The notes beneath the pieces were generated by a model. It was not told the DNA's origin. It searched no databases and worked only from the letters and a program-made list of their open reading frames with translations. 64,000 nucleotides of DNA from Branchiostoma floridae. Its lineage: Eukaryota > Chordata > Leptocardii > Amphioxiformes > Branchiostomatidae. The position numbers were made by a program, and so were the translations under genes. Shown here in pieces: positions 25,501 to 34,786 of the stretch (position 1 is its first letter; each line of letters opens with the position of its first letter). The stretch spans positions 1-64,000 of the forward strand of contig NW_023365762.1 in assembly GCF_000003815.2 (NCBI RefSeq), written 5' to 3'.

Positions 25501-27936
25501 GATCTCTCTACCAGGGTGTGCAGTTTTTGATAATTCTAAGTTAAATTGAGTATTCTATGGCTTACTAGGGACCAAAATTACAATCAGACAGGTCACAGTT
25601 GAAGACTGGCCAGATGTTATCCCTCTGAGTGGTCAATCAGAATTTTATGCTTGCCAGAGGATCTGCTTCCCAGGGTAAGGGGGCGCATGGTCAGGGCATG
25701 AGGGCGCAGCGCCCCTGTACCTTTGTTTAAAAGAGATGCCTGTGGAATCAAAAATAGTATGATCATGATCATGATCTTGAATGGTAGTTAGTGTGGACAC
25801 CCTAGCAGCTTTATGGGAACTGCAGGGGCTGGTTTTGTTTGAGAATTTGGAAGAAAATAACTCAAGAAGTTTGCAAGCATGATTTTTTGGGGGCATGTTT
25901 CATTTATTCGTTTCACTCATTGATGTCCATTGATGTCCTTCTCAACCTTTTTTTAAATTTCTGTATTTTATTTAAGTACAAAGTTAACTCAAATTGTGTT
26001 TCAAAATATATTGCTTGTTTTCTCTACTTCCAACTGGTTCCTTCTTTCTGTCATTCTTTTGTTTGTCCAACTCTAATGATGAGACAATAACGGGACAGTT
26101 TTGTTTATTTTCTTTCTTTTTCTTTGTCTACAGAACTGGAAGCTTATCCAAGCACTCGTTGGTAAGACCGGGAAGGATGGGCTGAAGCGGCGAGTCCTGG
26201 AGTGCGATCCCATGAAGGTCCCGCCGGCGGCCGCGGCGCGAGCGAAAGAAATCCTGGACCAGTTCGATCTGGATTCTGTCCGAGATGTCAGTGGGGGGGC
26301 AGCAACCTTCTATGTATGGGTAAGACTCGAGGAGACTTACCCATGATATCAGATGGTTCGCTGCTGGTCACACTGCATGAGACCACGAAGCACAGAGTTT
26401 TGCATGTGAAAAGAGGACAAACTGTCGCTAGAATGCATGGTATCACCTAACTTTGGTGCTGAACACCATCCACCCACAATGAACACACCTGTCCCTCGTT
26501 CTGAACACCATCTACGCACAATTAACACACCTTTCCCTGGTGCTGAATACCATCCACACAGGCAAACATATCTTTCCCTGGTGCTTAACACCATCCACAC
26601 ACAGGCAAACACATCTGTCCTTAGCGCTGAATACCATCCACAAACAGGCAAACACACCTGTCTCTGGTGCTGTACACCATCCACACACAGGCAAACATAT
26701 CTTTCCCTGGTGCTGAACACCATCCACACACAGGCAAACACACCTGTCCCGGTGCTGAACACCATCCACACACAGGTAAACACAACTGTCCCTGGTGCTG
26801 AACACTATCCACACACAGGTAAACACACCTGTCCCTGGTGCTGAACACCATTCACACACAGGTTAACATATATGTCCTTGGTGTTGAACACCAACCACAC
26901 ACAGGTAAACACACCTGTCCTTGGTGCTGAACACCATCCACACACATGTAAACACACCTGTCCCTGGTGCTGAACACCATTCACACACAGGTAAACACAC
27001 CTGTCCTTGGTGCTGAACACCATCCACACACAGGTAAAACACCTGTCCCTGGTGCTGAACAGCATTCACACACAGGCAAACACACCTGTCCCTGGTGATG
27101 AATAGCATCCACTCTCATGTAAATACACCTTTCCCTGGTGCTGAACACCATCCACACTCATGTAAATACACCTTTCCCTGGTGCTGAACACCATCCACAC
27201 ACATAGGTAAACACACCTGTCCCTGGTGCTGAACAACATCCACTCTCATGTAAATACACCTTTCCCTGGTACTGAACACCATCCACACACACAGGTAAAC
27301 ACACCTGTCCCTGGTGCTGAACACCATCCACACACATAGGTAAACACACCTGTCCCTGGTGCTGAACAACATCCACTCTCATGTAAATACACCTTTCCCT
27401 GGTACTGAACACCATCCACACACACAGGTAAACACACCTGTCCTTGGTGCTGAACACCATCCACACATAGGCAAACACACCTGTCCTTGGTGCTGAACAC
27501 CATCCACACACAGGCAAACACAACTGTCTTTTGTACAGAACACCATCCACACATAGGCTAAAACACCTGTCCTTTGTGCTGAACACCATTCACACACAGG
27601 CAAACACCCCTTTCCTGAACACCATCCAGTTACATATAAACAGACCTATCCCTAGCGCTGAACTCCATCCACATGTAGATAAACACACCTGTCCTTGGTG
27701 CTGAACACCACCCGCATGCATTAACATGCCTATCTCTGGTACATAATCCACACACAGACAATCCCTTTCAACTGAGCTAGGGCCAATCTTAGGATCAAAC
27801 ACCTGCCCATGGACCCATGGAATTCGATCCACACCTAAATCACTCATGTCTAACTCCTGATGACCTTTTCTTCCAGGCTGTTGGAGTGATTGAAGAAGTA
27901 GAGGAGGAAAAGGAGAGAGGTCAAGAGCAGGAGTAG
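16524..27936 (+). CDS. EF-hand-like, coiled-coil protein with dynein-stalk-like C-terminus
   Basis: Eleven exons join in phase: 16524-16661, 17445-17902, 18368-18549, 19100-19306, 19662-19870, 21222-21354, 22358-22525, 24088-24209, 24844-25002, 26134-26319 and 27877-27936. They give 673 residues, or 577 if exon 2 starts at 17733. The head (exons 1-3) is helical with a degenerate EF-hand-like loop, LDHGHTDSVTPDQ, lacking the final Glu. Exons 4-7 encode a long Glu/Lys/Arg-rich helix, either a coiled coil or a single alpha helix. The last four exons contain EIRSYSKPPAAVHQVM, ATYLLLG, NWKLIQALVG and SGGAATFYVWAVGVIEE. This order matches the conserved part of the dynein heavy-chain stalk after the coiled coil (KPP..V..VM, LL, W..., LC.WV). 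No AAA modules or other dynein parts are present. A role in a ciliary or microtubule structure is inference only. The ATG was chosen because it follows the acceptor TCTTCAG in good context (ATCATGG). Confidence 0.85.
16770..17005 (+). mobile_element. tRNA-derived SINE, second copy
   Basis: The head carries GATTGGCTTAAAACAC and a B-box-like GGGTCAGAATCC. The body has GTGCCCTTGAGAAATCGAC, CCTCACTTCACTCAGGTG and TTAAAGAACCCACCACA. It is the same family as the minus-strand copy at 8195-8395 and lies in intron 1 of the coiled-coil gene. Confidence 0.65.
17445..17820 (+). repeat. 144-bp tandem repeat within coding exon 2
   Basis: Two full 144-bp units begin at 17445 and 17589. A third start at 17733 continues into unique coding sequence. 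Each full unit encodes 48 residues (VEASIQ...DELYDVLQ, then two EIMIT copies) and contains a 39-bp sub-repeat. Every unit ends in CCTGTACCTACAG directly before GTGGAGG, an acceptor-like context, so exon 2 could begin at any of the three starts without a frame change. Confidence 0.85.
18829..19049. mobile_element. MITE family B copy in intron
   Basis: Ends AGGTTCACCTTTATCCG and CGGATAAAGATGAACTAGC are inverted copies. Inner inverted blocks GGATATCAAGTTGAC and GTCAACTTGATATCC flank the centre. A lone end of another copy (GATAAAGGTGAACTAGCG) sits at about 18607-18625. Confidence 0.75.
20429..20512. repeat. Short inverted repeat (hairpin) in intron 5
   Basis: ATGGGCTCCACCC...TTGCCAAAA pairs with TTTTGGCAA...GGGGTGGAGCCCAT around a 5-bp centre. 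It is a small palindromic element of unknown class. Confidence 0.6.
20720..21060 (+). mobile_element. Possible solo LTR fragment
   Basis: Within ~340 bp there is a TATA-box-like CTATAAAAGGG at about 20929, a pyrimidine-rich leader, and ATTAAACTGAGCTTTGG near 21020 in a poly(A)-signal-like position. This layout resembles an LTR, but I could not define ends or a target duplication. No internal retroelement genes flank it. Confidence 0.3.
21729..22082. mobile_element. hAT-type MITE, CAGGGCTCGAAA ends
   Basis: The left end CAGGGCTCGAAA and right end TTTCGAGCCCTG are exact inverse copies, flanked on both sides by CTAGT (a 5-bp target duplication within a possible longer one). Sub-terminal GGTGCACC blocks are also inverted. 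CAGGGCTCGAAA-type ends are known from hAT-like elements in animals. It lies in intron 6 of the coiled-coil gene. Confidence 0.8.
22556..23280. mobile_element. MITE of the GATTATA family with a nested element
   Basis: The left end GGCAATGTTGATTTGATTATA and the right end (TATAGTCAAATTAACATGGCC) are inverse copies. The element starts ~30 bp after the donor of exon 7. Nested inside at about 22678-22910 are GGTTGCAC palindromes (GTTGCACAGGGCGCAACC and GTTGCACACTGTGCAACC), suggesting a second small insertion. Confidence 0.6.
24225..24520 (+). repeat. Dispersed repeat related to 1690-2110
   Basis: Contains GAAGGTATTGTTTTTGGTG, a GTGTGTCTGTC-like stretch, CTCTGGATGGATTATAGTG and ACTGCAGCAGAACTGCTATG in the same order as the 1690-2110 and 7880-8190 copies. 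Intronic and non-coding. Confidence 0.5.
25005..25405. mobile_element. Long-TIR MITE (family A), second copy
   Basis: The left end AAATCTCCCATCCTCCTACGC and right end (TGCATAGGAGAATGCAAATC) are inverse. The interior contains CGCCAAAAACCAGC and GTCAGCCAATCAGAGAATAGG, the inverse of the 5733-6010 interior. The insertion lies within ~15 bp of the donor of exon 9 (exon end 25002). Confidence 0.65.
26440..27745. repeat. ~44-bp minisatellite in intron 10
   Basis: About 28 units of CCTGTCCCTGGTGCTGAACACC followed by ATCCACACACAGGTAAACACA, with higher-order repetition around 27115-27450. The core is shared with the array at 3375-4035. Cysteine-rich open frames such as 27158-27589 come from the repeat and are not genes. 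Confidence 0.93.
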
Positions 27937-29540
27937 GGAGTCTTTTACAAGACTGGAGACAACTGCATGTAGCTTCATCTCAACCAACAACTTTGACTGC
28001 ACTAAAAGTCTTGTCAGGGACAGTATGAAATAATTTGGTGTCCTTGGGAACAAAGGACTAAATTTGACAAAATCGACACTGCAAGATATTGGGACTTACC
28101 CTGACCTTGAACCGAGACGGGTGGCGACATTGGTTATCTGGCAGTTACTACCAGCTGCTGCAGTCACATGTCTCCGACATCATGTGAAGGAATTTGCAGT
28201 AGAATGAGCCATTTTTCCATGAACAGGGGTGGTGTATTTAGTTCAGCATAGAATTTGGGGTAAGTCCCAATTCATCCAGTGTTTTTATAATGTTGTTCAC
28301 CAATGCAGATGAACTTTCATGCTAAGGTCATCTAGTATCACAGTCACTGTGACTGTTCTTCCATTGTCTCTACAGACTTGTGTCAAATTTATTTGGATAA
28401 TCAAATGCAATAATCAGGTATCATTTTAAACAGATGACTGTACATATTAAATGTTTGATGTTACGCTGGTTCACCTTTATTCGCGGGGTAACCTTTATCC
28501 GTAGTATTTTGAAACCAGGGTATTTCGGTATATCAAGTCTGGTGGTCTCAAACTGCATTATATGGAAAAAAATGCAATTTGAAACCACTGTCCATCAACA
28601 TGATATCCCTACTGATATCCTGTTTTCAGGTACAACGAATATAGGTTACCTCGCGAATAAAGGTGAATTAGCGTTATATCTAAATGCAATTAAATATTTT
28701 ACTACTTTTGTAGATAGCATGATCTGAGGGGCCGTTAGGATCAAGTTTGAAATCATTTGTAATATATAACTTTTCTATCATAGAAGTGTACTGGGAAAGG
28801 ATAAGTCATTTCAAACCCAGTGATATTGTGCAAAATATTGTAAGCTGCTTTCTTGCATGCAACATAATGTACTCTATTATTTTATTCAAGACAATATTTG
28901 TGTAATAATGCTGATTATTGCAACATTAATGATTTACATGAATATTTTCTTTCCACAAATATTAGGGTTTTTTTCACTGTGTGTGCTTTTCATGCATAAG
29001 GAAATGTTGAAAATGTGTAATATTATGGTTCATGATGTATTCTTGGCTATTTTGCAATCACTTAATAGACTGTAAAATCTTCAATTGATAACAAAGAAAA
29101 TAGATGGTATGTATAGAACCGTACCCCACAAGAAATAATTGCATATTAATAAGTAATGTGTATTATTTTTTTACTGTAGATATTACCACAAAATATATAT
29201 TTTGATGATGACATCAACTGATGGGATTACATTGCAATCGTGTATCAAATCACTTGTTATGCTTTGATATGCTGCTGGTAGTAACCCTTATGAATTAAAA
29301 AATTTTAATAGAAGTATCAATGGCTTGTTACCATTTTCCTCTACAAAATCATACATGTATGTCTTAAGCACATGTGTGTTACTGAATTGAATTTTCTTCA
29401 TTGTCTTTTCCTTAGGAATTTCTTATCTTTTCCTGGACAAGTATGACATTACAGTTACTGGTACTGCAGTCTAATGTAATGTACTTGTTGTAGAAAATTG
29501 TACTAAAATGTGCAATTAAACCACATCATAGCACATCTGT
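27937..29540 (+). other. Probable 3' UTR and downstream region of the coiled-coil gene
   Basis: No coding frame is supported. Candidate poly(A) signals include ATTAAA at 29515-29520 and an AATAAA inside the MITE at 28469-28674. Which one is used cannot be told from sequence. Confidence 0.4.
28469..28674. mobile_element. MITE family B copy
   Basis: Ends GGTTCACCTTTATTCGCGG and CGCGAATAAAGGTGAATTA are inverse. Inner blocks ATATCAAGTCTGGTGG and CAACATGATATCC match the family at 12374 and 18829. It probably lies in the 3' UTR of the coiled-coil gene and supplies an AATAAA. Confidence 0.75.
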
Positions 29541-29980
29541 CAGTTAACAACTTGTCTATATTTGTATCTAGTGTGTAACATTATATCAATTTACTTCGTA
29601 TAAGTGTTTTATGTAAATTTTATTAAGTCTTGTTTTAGCTGCATTTTGCAGCAATGTAGAACTCAGACACCAGTGTGGTTGCCAAATTTGAGTGTACATG
29701 GGTTGTTGAGTAATCCTTGTTAAACTACTATTTTTCTTGTTAAACTTTGTGCATCTCTTTGAATACAAGTGAAGAAAAGACAACTGTTGCTTGTGATGCC
29801 ATATTTTGTCACTTCAATGGTAAAAACTAAGTATGATTATTATATAATTATACGAAAGTGGTTCAATCTTTGATATACTAGTGGGCACAAATGTATGAAA
29901 AATAGACACTCAAAACAAACCATCTTTATCAGAAATTTTAATATATATATAAAGCCCATAGTAAGTATAATTTGCGGATA

Positions 29981-30080
29981 NNNNNNNNNNNNNNNNNNNN
30001 NNNNNNNNNNNNNNNNNNNNNNNNNNNNNNNNNNNNNNNNNNNNNNNNNNNNNNNNNNNNNNNNNNNNNNNNNNNNNNNN
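29981..30080. other. Assembly gap (100 N)
   Basis: One hundred unknown bases sit directly before a satellite array, so the gap was probably caused by the repeat and the true array size is unknown. Confidence 0.99.
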
Positions 30081-30995
30081 GGGGTGTTTAGAAGAGGGGG
30101 CTAGCGGTTGCGCCTAAACAGAGCCCGTATAGTCAAGAATATCTCGAGAAGGAGGTATCCGAATATTTTGCGGTTTGCACCTTTCGATTCCTTGCTATGC
30201 AACCTTTCCAACCATAAAAAGTTTGCCAGACCGGAACTTAAAGTCTAAGCTACAGTCGCGCCATTAAGTCTTCCCCTACCCGGTGCCGTGACCGGTGGTG
30301 TTTAGAAGAAGGGGCTAGCGGTTGCGCCAAACACAGCCTGTATAGTCAAGAATATCTCGAGAAGGAAGTATCCGAATATTTTGCGGTTTGCACCTTTCGA
30401 TTCCTTGCTATGCAACCTTTCCAACCATACCAAGTTTACCGGACCGGAACTTAAAGTCTAAGCTACAGTCGCGCCATTTTGTCACCGCCTACCCGGTGCC
30501 GTGACCGGTGATGTTTAGAAGAAGGGGCTAGCGGTTGTGCCTAAACAGAGCCCGTATAGTCAAGAACATCTCGAGAAGGAAGTATCCGAATATTTTGCGG
30601 TTTGCACCTTTCGATTCCTTGCTATGCAACCTTTCCAACCATACCAAGTTTGCCGGACCGGAACTTAAAGTCTAAGCTACAGTCGCGCCATTAAGTCACC
30701 CCCTACCTGGTGCCTTGACCGGCGGTGTTTAGAAGAAGGGGCTAGCGGTTGCGCCTAAACAGAGCCCGTATAGTCAAGAATATCTCGAGAAGGAAGTATC
30801 CGAATATTTTGCGGTTTGCACCTTTCGATTCCTTGCTATGCCAACCTTTCCAACCATACCAAGTTTGCCGGACCGGAACTTAAAGTCTAAGCTACAGTCG
30901 CGCCATTAAGTCACCCCCTACCTGGTGCCTTGACCGGCGGTGTTTAGAAGAAGGGGCTAGCGGTTGCGCCTAAACAGAGCCCGTATAGTCAAGAA
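30081..30995. repeat. ~214-bp satellite array
   Basis: Unit landmarks TTTAGAAGAAGGGGCTAGCG at 30087, 30301, 30514, 30728 and 30943 give a 213-215 bp period with over 90% similarity by eye. The last unit breaks off near 30995. No coding capacity and no resemblance to tRNA, 5S rRNA or snRNA that I can see. Confidence 0.93.
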
Positions 30996-30999
30996 TGAC

Positions 31000-33820
31000 G
31001 GGCCGGAAGGCAGCAGAACACAGTTTTTGCTCTTTGGGGATTTCTATAGTTAAGGGCCTCAAGATGACTGGCTTCGACGCATTAAAAATATAGTAGGGTA
31101 CACTTTGAAATACCAAAATCGGATATGTTTGAGTTGAAGGTACAAGCCACAAAATATTAAAAAACAAAAAAATCCTGTCTGTGCATCGTCTTCTCACGCC
31201 CTCTTTGAAATGCCCTTCTGCGGAGGTCACAGAACTGTAGCCGGCTCACGCTACAAAGGCAGTTGCGTAATGGGGCGCATTTATACACAAAATAGAAAAC
31301 TTTCACAATCCAAACCATGCAGTCTCAGAGTCGACACCTTCCGTGACCACGTAGCACAGGTTATATCTGGCTGCCCCTCTCATAAGGCTTTTTACCTCTC
31401 CTTCAACAAGTTTATCCGTACTATTTTATGTACCCGCGTCATATTAATACTGTGTTCTGCTACCTGTAACGTGAACTGACCAAAGCGTTCTGCTGGCCGC
31501 CACGTAAACAAGGCACTATTTTTCGTCCCCGATTTTCCAAAATCATTCCAATGTGCTTAACTTAAGTAACTGCTTCTTGGGGCAATTTACTTTGCTTAGT
31601 TTAAAGAACACTATGGGGACACATGTGTCTGGAAGGAGAGAGTGATATTAATAAATGATGTTGAGTTTTACTACCAAAGTGCCGATTCGATTTTAAAAAT
31701 CCAAATAGGTGACATGATTGGGATTTTTCACAAGTCCCAAATGCGGGATTGCATAGTAGGCCTTACTGCTTACCTCGGTATTCTACAGAAAACTTCCAAT
31801 TTTTGGCTGGGTACTCTTAGACTGTATCTCTATTAAAGTATCCAAGTTATCAATGACGTTACATCTATTCATCACCGTGTAACTAATTCTTAGTAACCTG
31901 TAGTCGCGAAACGTTTATCTTGTCTTTGAAGCATGGGAAATACTTTTCTCATTCCAAGTCACACTATTATAGTTCGCATGAAGACACATGAAGACGCCAA
32001 CTACAAATCTTTTCTGATCACACAGACTCTTACTCATAAAGTAATTAGTCACTACAAGCAGGACCCAATACGTTGGAACAGTATGATATTGTCTTACCTC
32101 TAAGTTATGGAGCGTCTGAAGTAAAATGATGTGTAAGAGGAATACTTACGGAGCTCCCGTAACTTCCCACTATGCCGTAACCGAATCTTCAAAGAAACAA
32201 AATGGCGGACAAAAGATGGTCAAAGGTCAAGGCTTGACCAACCTGATAATCCGATTGGCTATAGGTCAAAGTAAAGTCCACCGCTCAACGCTTTGTGCTC
32301 AAATTTATTCCCAGACATACCGTAAATATTCAGTATTACAGAAACTGTCTAATATATTGTTTTATCCGCATACCGATATTATCAAAGAGAAGACAATACT
32401 GACGCACAGGAAACAAATTGTAGCCTTGAGCCTACATTTACAGCCAATAATAAATCAACAATTAAAACAACTGTAGTAAAGACTAATGTACTTTAAAATG
32501 ACCACATTCCCCACATCACATTAACGAGACTCCCGAACTATGTATATGTACATGTGTATTAACTCTCGTGACACCTCAGGTGAGCCATTTCACCCTCTGA
32601 TATCAACACAACTTGTTTTCAACCACTTTTTAGAACTTCTGAAGTTCTAATAGTATGGTCCTGCACACAGGGATGGCCTCAATTATGACATTGAAGATCC
32701 TGTATTCAAAACGTCGGAGTTTTAGGTCAAGATAAAGGCATTAAAATGAAAGCATTGTACACTCAACACATGATCTACTATACATAAATGCCCACAACAT
32801 CTAGACAAAGTAAAAATAAAAAGAATGATCGTGGCAGCATCTGGGTGCATTGCTTTCAAATATAACTAGATTGTAACAGTTACATATTAGTATTACATAA
32901 ATTACAAATATAGGGTAATAACAATTAACATTAGAAAATGGCATTATGACATTCGTGCCCTTTTTGTAAAGTAATTGCGAAATCTCAGTACAAGATATGG
33001 AGAATTGGAGTTGGATTTAAAACTAGTAGATCACGAATTTTCCACTGGCTGTGCTTGGAAAAGCACAAAATATGTACACTATATACAGGTTCATTGTACT
33101 GTACATTTCTAAAAGTAGTATAGAAGTAAAGCAAACAATAAACGAGGCTTAACTTTCGGTCCACTAGCTTCACCCCCACCTAACTCCTTCTGCTTTTCTC
33201 CCTACCCGTTCACATTTTCTCCCGGACTTAACCCCCGCCGTACTTCATCTGTACCCCCGGTGTAATTCCGCTTTCCCCCCGCCCTTTTCCTTTTCCCCCA
33301 ATGGCCGCCGTCAACCCGAATTGCACGTAGTCGACACGAAAATCGCTCAGAAAGGAACAATAACGGCTGCGCCACGGAACATGAAATAGCCTATTCTCAA
33401 TGACACGTTCTGGGCCACCATTCTGCCAAGGGGCGTTTCACAACTCCTTCCCGGTTTGAACTGAAAAGGCACATGCCGTCAGCAGTGGGTAGTTTGTGGC
33501 GCTCCACCACATAGCTCGGTGGCGGACCGCTTGAGGCCGGGGTAGTGTCCGAAATCACACCAACATTTTCATTGTTGAAATGTTTCTCTTCCTACAAAGA
33601 TCATCGAATCAATCTATTATAGATTACATGGGGCATTTCATTTTCAACTGTCTTCAATTTCAGAAGAAGTCAATCCTTGTGATAGTTACGTAGATTTAGT
33701 ACCCTATTCTGTACCGTATGTACATTCATCCACTTAATATTTTTATGTTAGAATTTAGATTATATACAGTTATGTATTTAAACCACATTCATTCATTTAA
33801 GTATTTAGTTTTTTTTTCAC
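31000..33820. other. Intergenic, no gene recognised
   Basis: Short open frames lack domain content. A pyrimidine-rich C-tract stretch occurs at about 33170-33300. A LINE-tail-like motif (TGTAATTAGCCCCATGGGC) lies at 33822-33840. Confidence 0.4.
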
Positions 33821-33904
33821 TTGTAATTAGCCCCATGGGCATAGATTTGCAATCAAACATTATTATTAGCACAGTACTGTCTCCCAGTTCTAGCAAACAT
33901 GTCT

Positions 33905-34510
33905 GAATCAAATGCTCGAAAGCTCCAGGTTGTACAGAACAGAGCCTGTAGATTGGTGCTTAAATGTCCACTAGAAACACATGTTAAGCAAATGCATTCA
34001 GATTTGGGTTAGCCCATGGTACGAGAAAGATTCGCCATCAGCACATTGACTATGTTTTTCAGAATACTTGTCAGTAAGGAGCCACATAACATTTACAGCT
34101 CCATCGTCCCTGTCCATTCTACCCACACATATTCAACTAGATTATCCAACTCCTTCAGTTTTAAACTCCCTAAGCCAAAAACAAAGTTTTTTTTTAAAAC
34201 TCAAAAAAGCGAACTTTTCTCTACCGTGCCATCAGTCTTTGGAATGACCTACCACCATACATCAAATCCCTGCCCAACATCTCACGCTTTAAAAAGGCAA
34301 TGTATCAAGTCTTCTCAAGCCAATAGTTTTTTTTAATGATTGTGTATCTATTATTATCTGTTTGTATATATACATGTATGTTTGTGTATATATTTGCGTT
34401 TGTTTATGTATGTTTCATTGTTTCATATGAACCCTGGTAGACTAGCCCTAAATAGGGCTAAAGGGTATCGGAATAAAGGAATTATTATCATTATTATTAA
34501 TAATACAAAA
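33905..34510 (+). pseudogene. LINE reverse-transcriptase C-terminal fragment with 3' tail
   Basis: Translation with one frame correction near 34010 reads KLQVVQNRACRLVL, then RERFAISTLTMFFRIL, then KLPKPKTKFF. These are typical of the region after the reverse-transcriptase domain in CR1/Jockey-type LINE ORF2. It ends with CTAGCCCTAAATAGGGC, GGAATAAAGGAATTATTATC and a short ATT repeat, as LINE 3' tails do. It is 5'-truncated and frameshifted, so inactive. Confidence 0.75.
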
Positions 34511-34786
34511 CTAATCAATAATCCACACACTCGCTGAAGACGTTATGGGCAAACGTTCATTGTAGCTTTCATTGCCTGTGAGATATGTATAACAAAACTC
34601 ACCAGAAGGTTAAAACTTCAAAACGGGGAAACATTTTATCTCTCAACTGCTCAAGAATCCTTGAAGAGTCTGAAAGAATCTATGTTTGACAAGGTGTATT
34701 GCAGTTTTAAATTTACAAGTTTGTTTCAAAATCTGTAATGGCCTAAAGAGTATAGCCGATGAAACTACTTGGTAAGCGTCGAAGCC

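Noticed and set aside
26349-27603. Several cysteine-rich frames of the FSTRDRCVYLCVDGVQH type
   Set aside because: They follow the 44-bp minisatellite in several frames on both strands and lie within an intron flanked by good splice sites.
30081-30995. 214-bp units considered as 5S rRNA or snRNA gene clusters
   Set aside because: No Pol III internal control region, recognisable 5S core or snRNA Sm site could be found.
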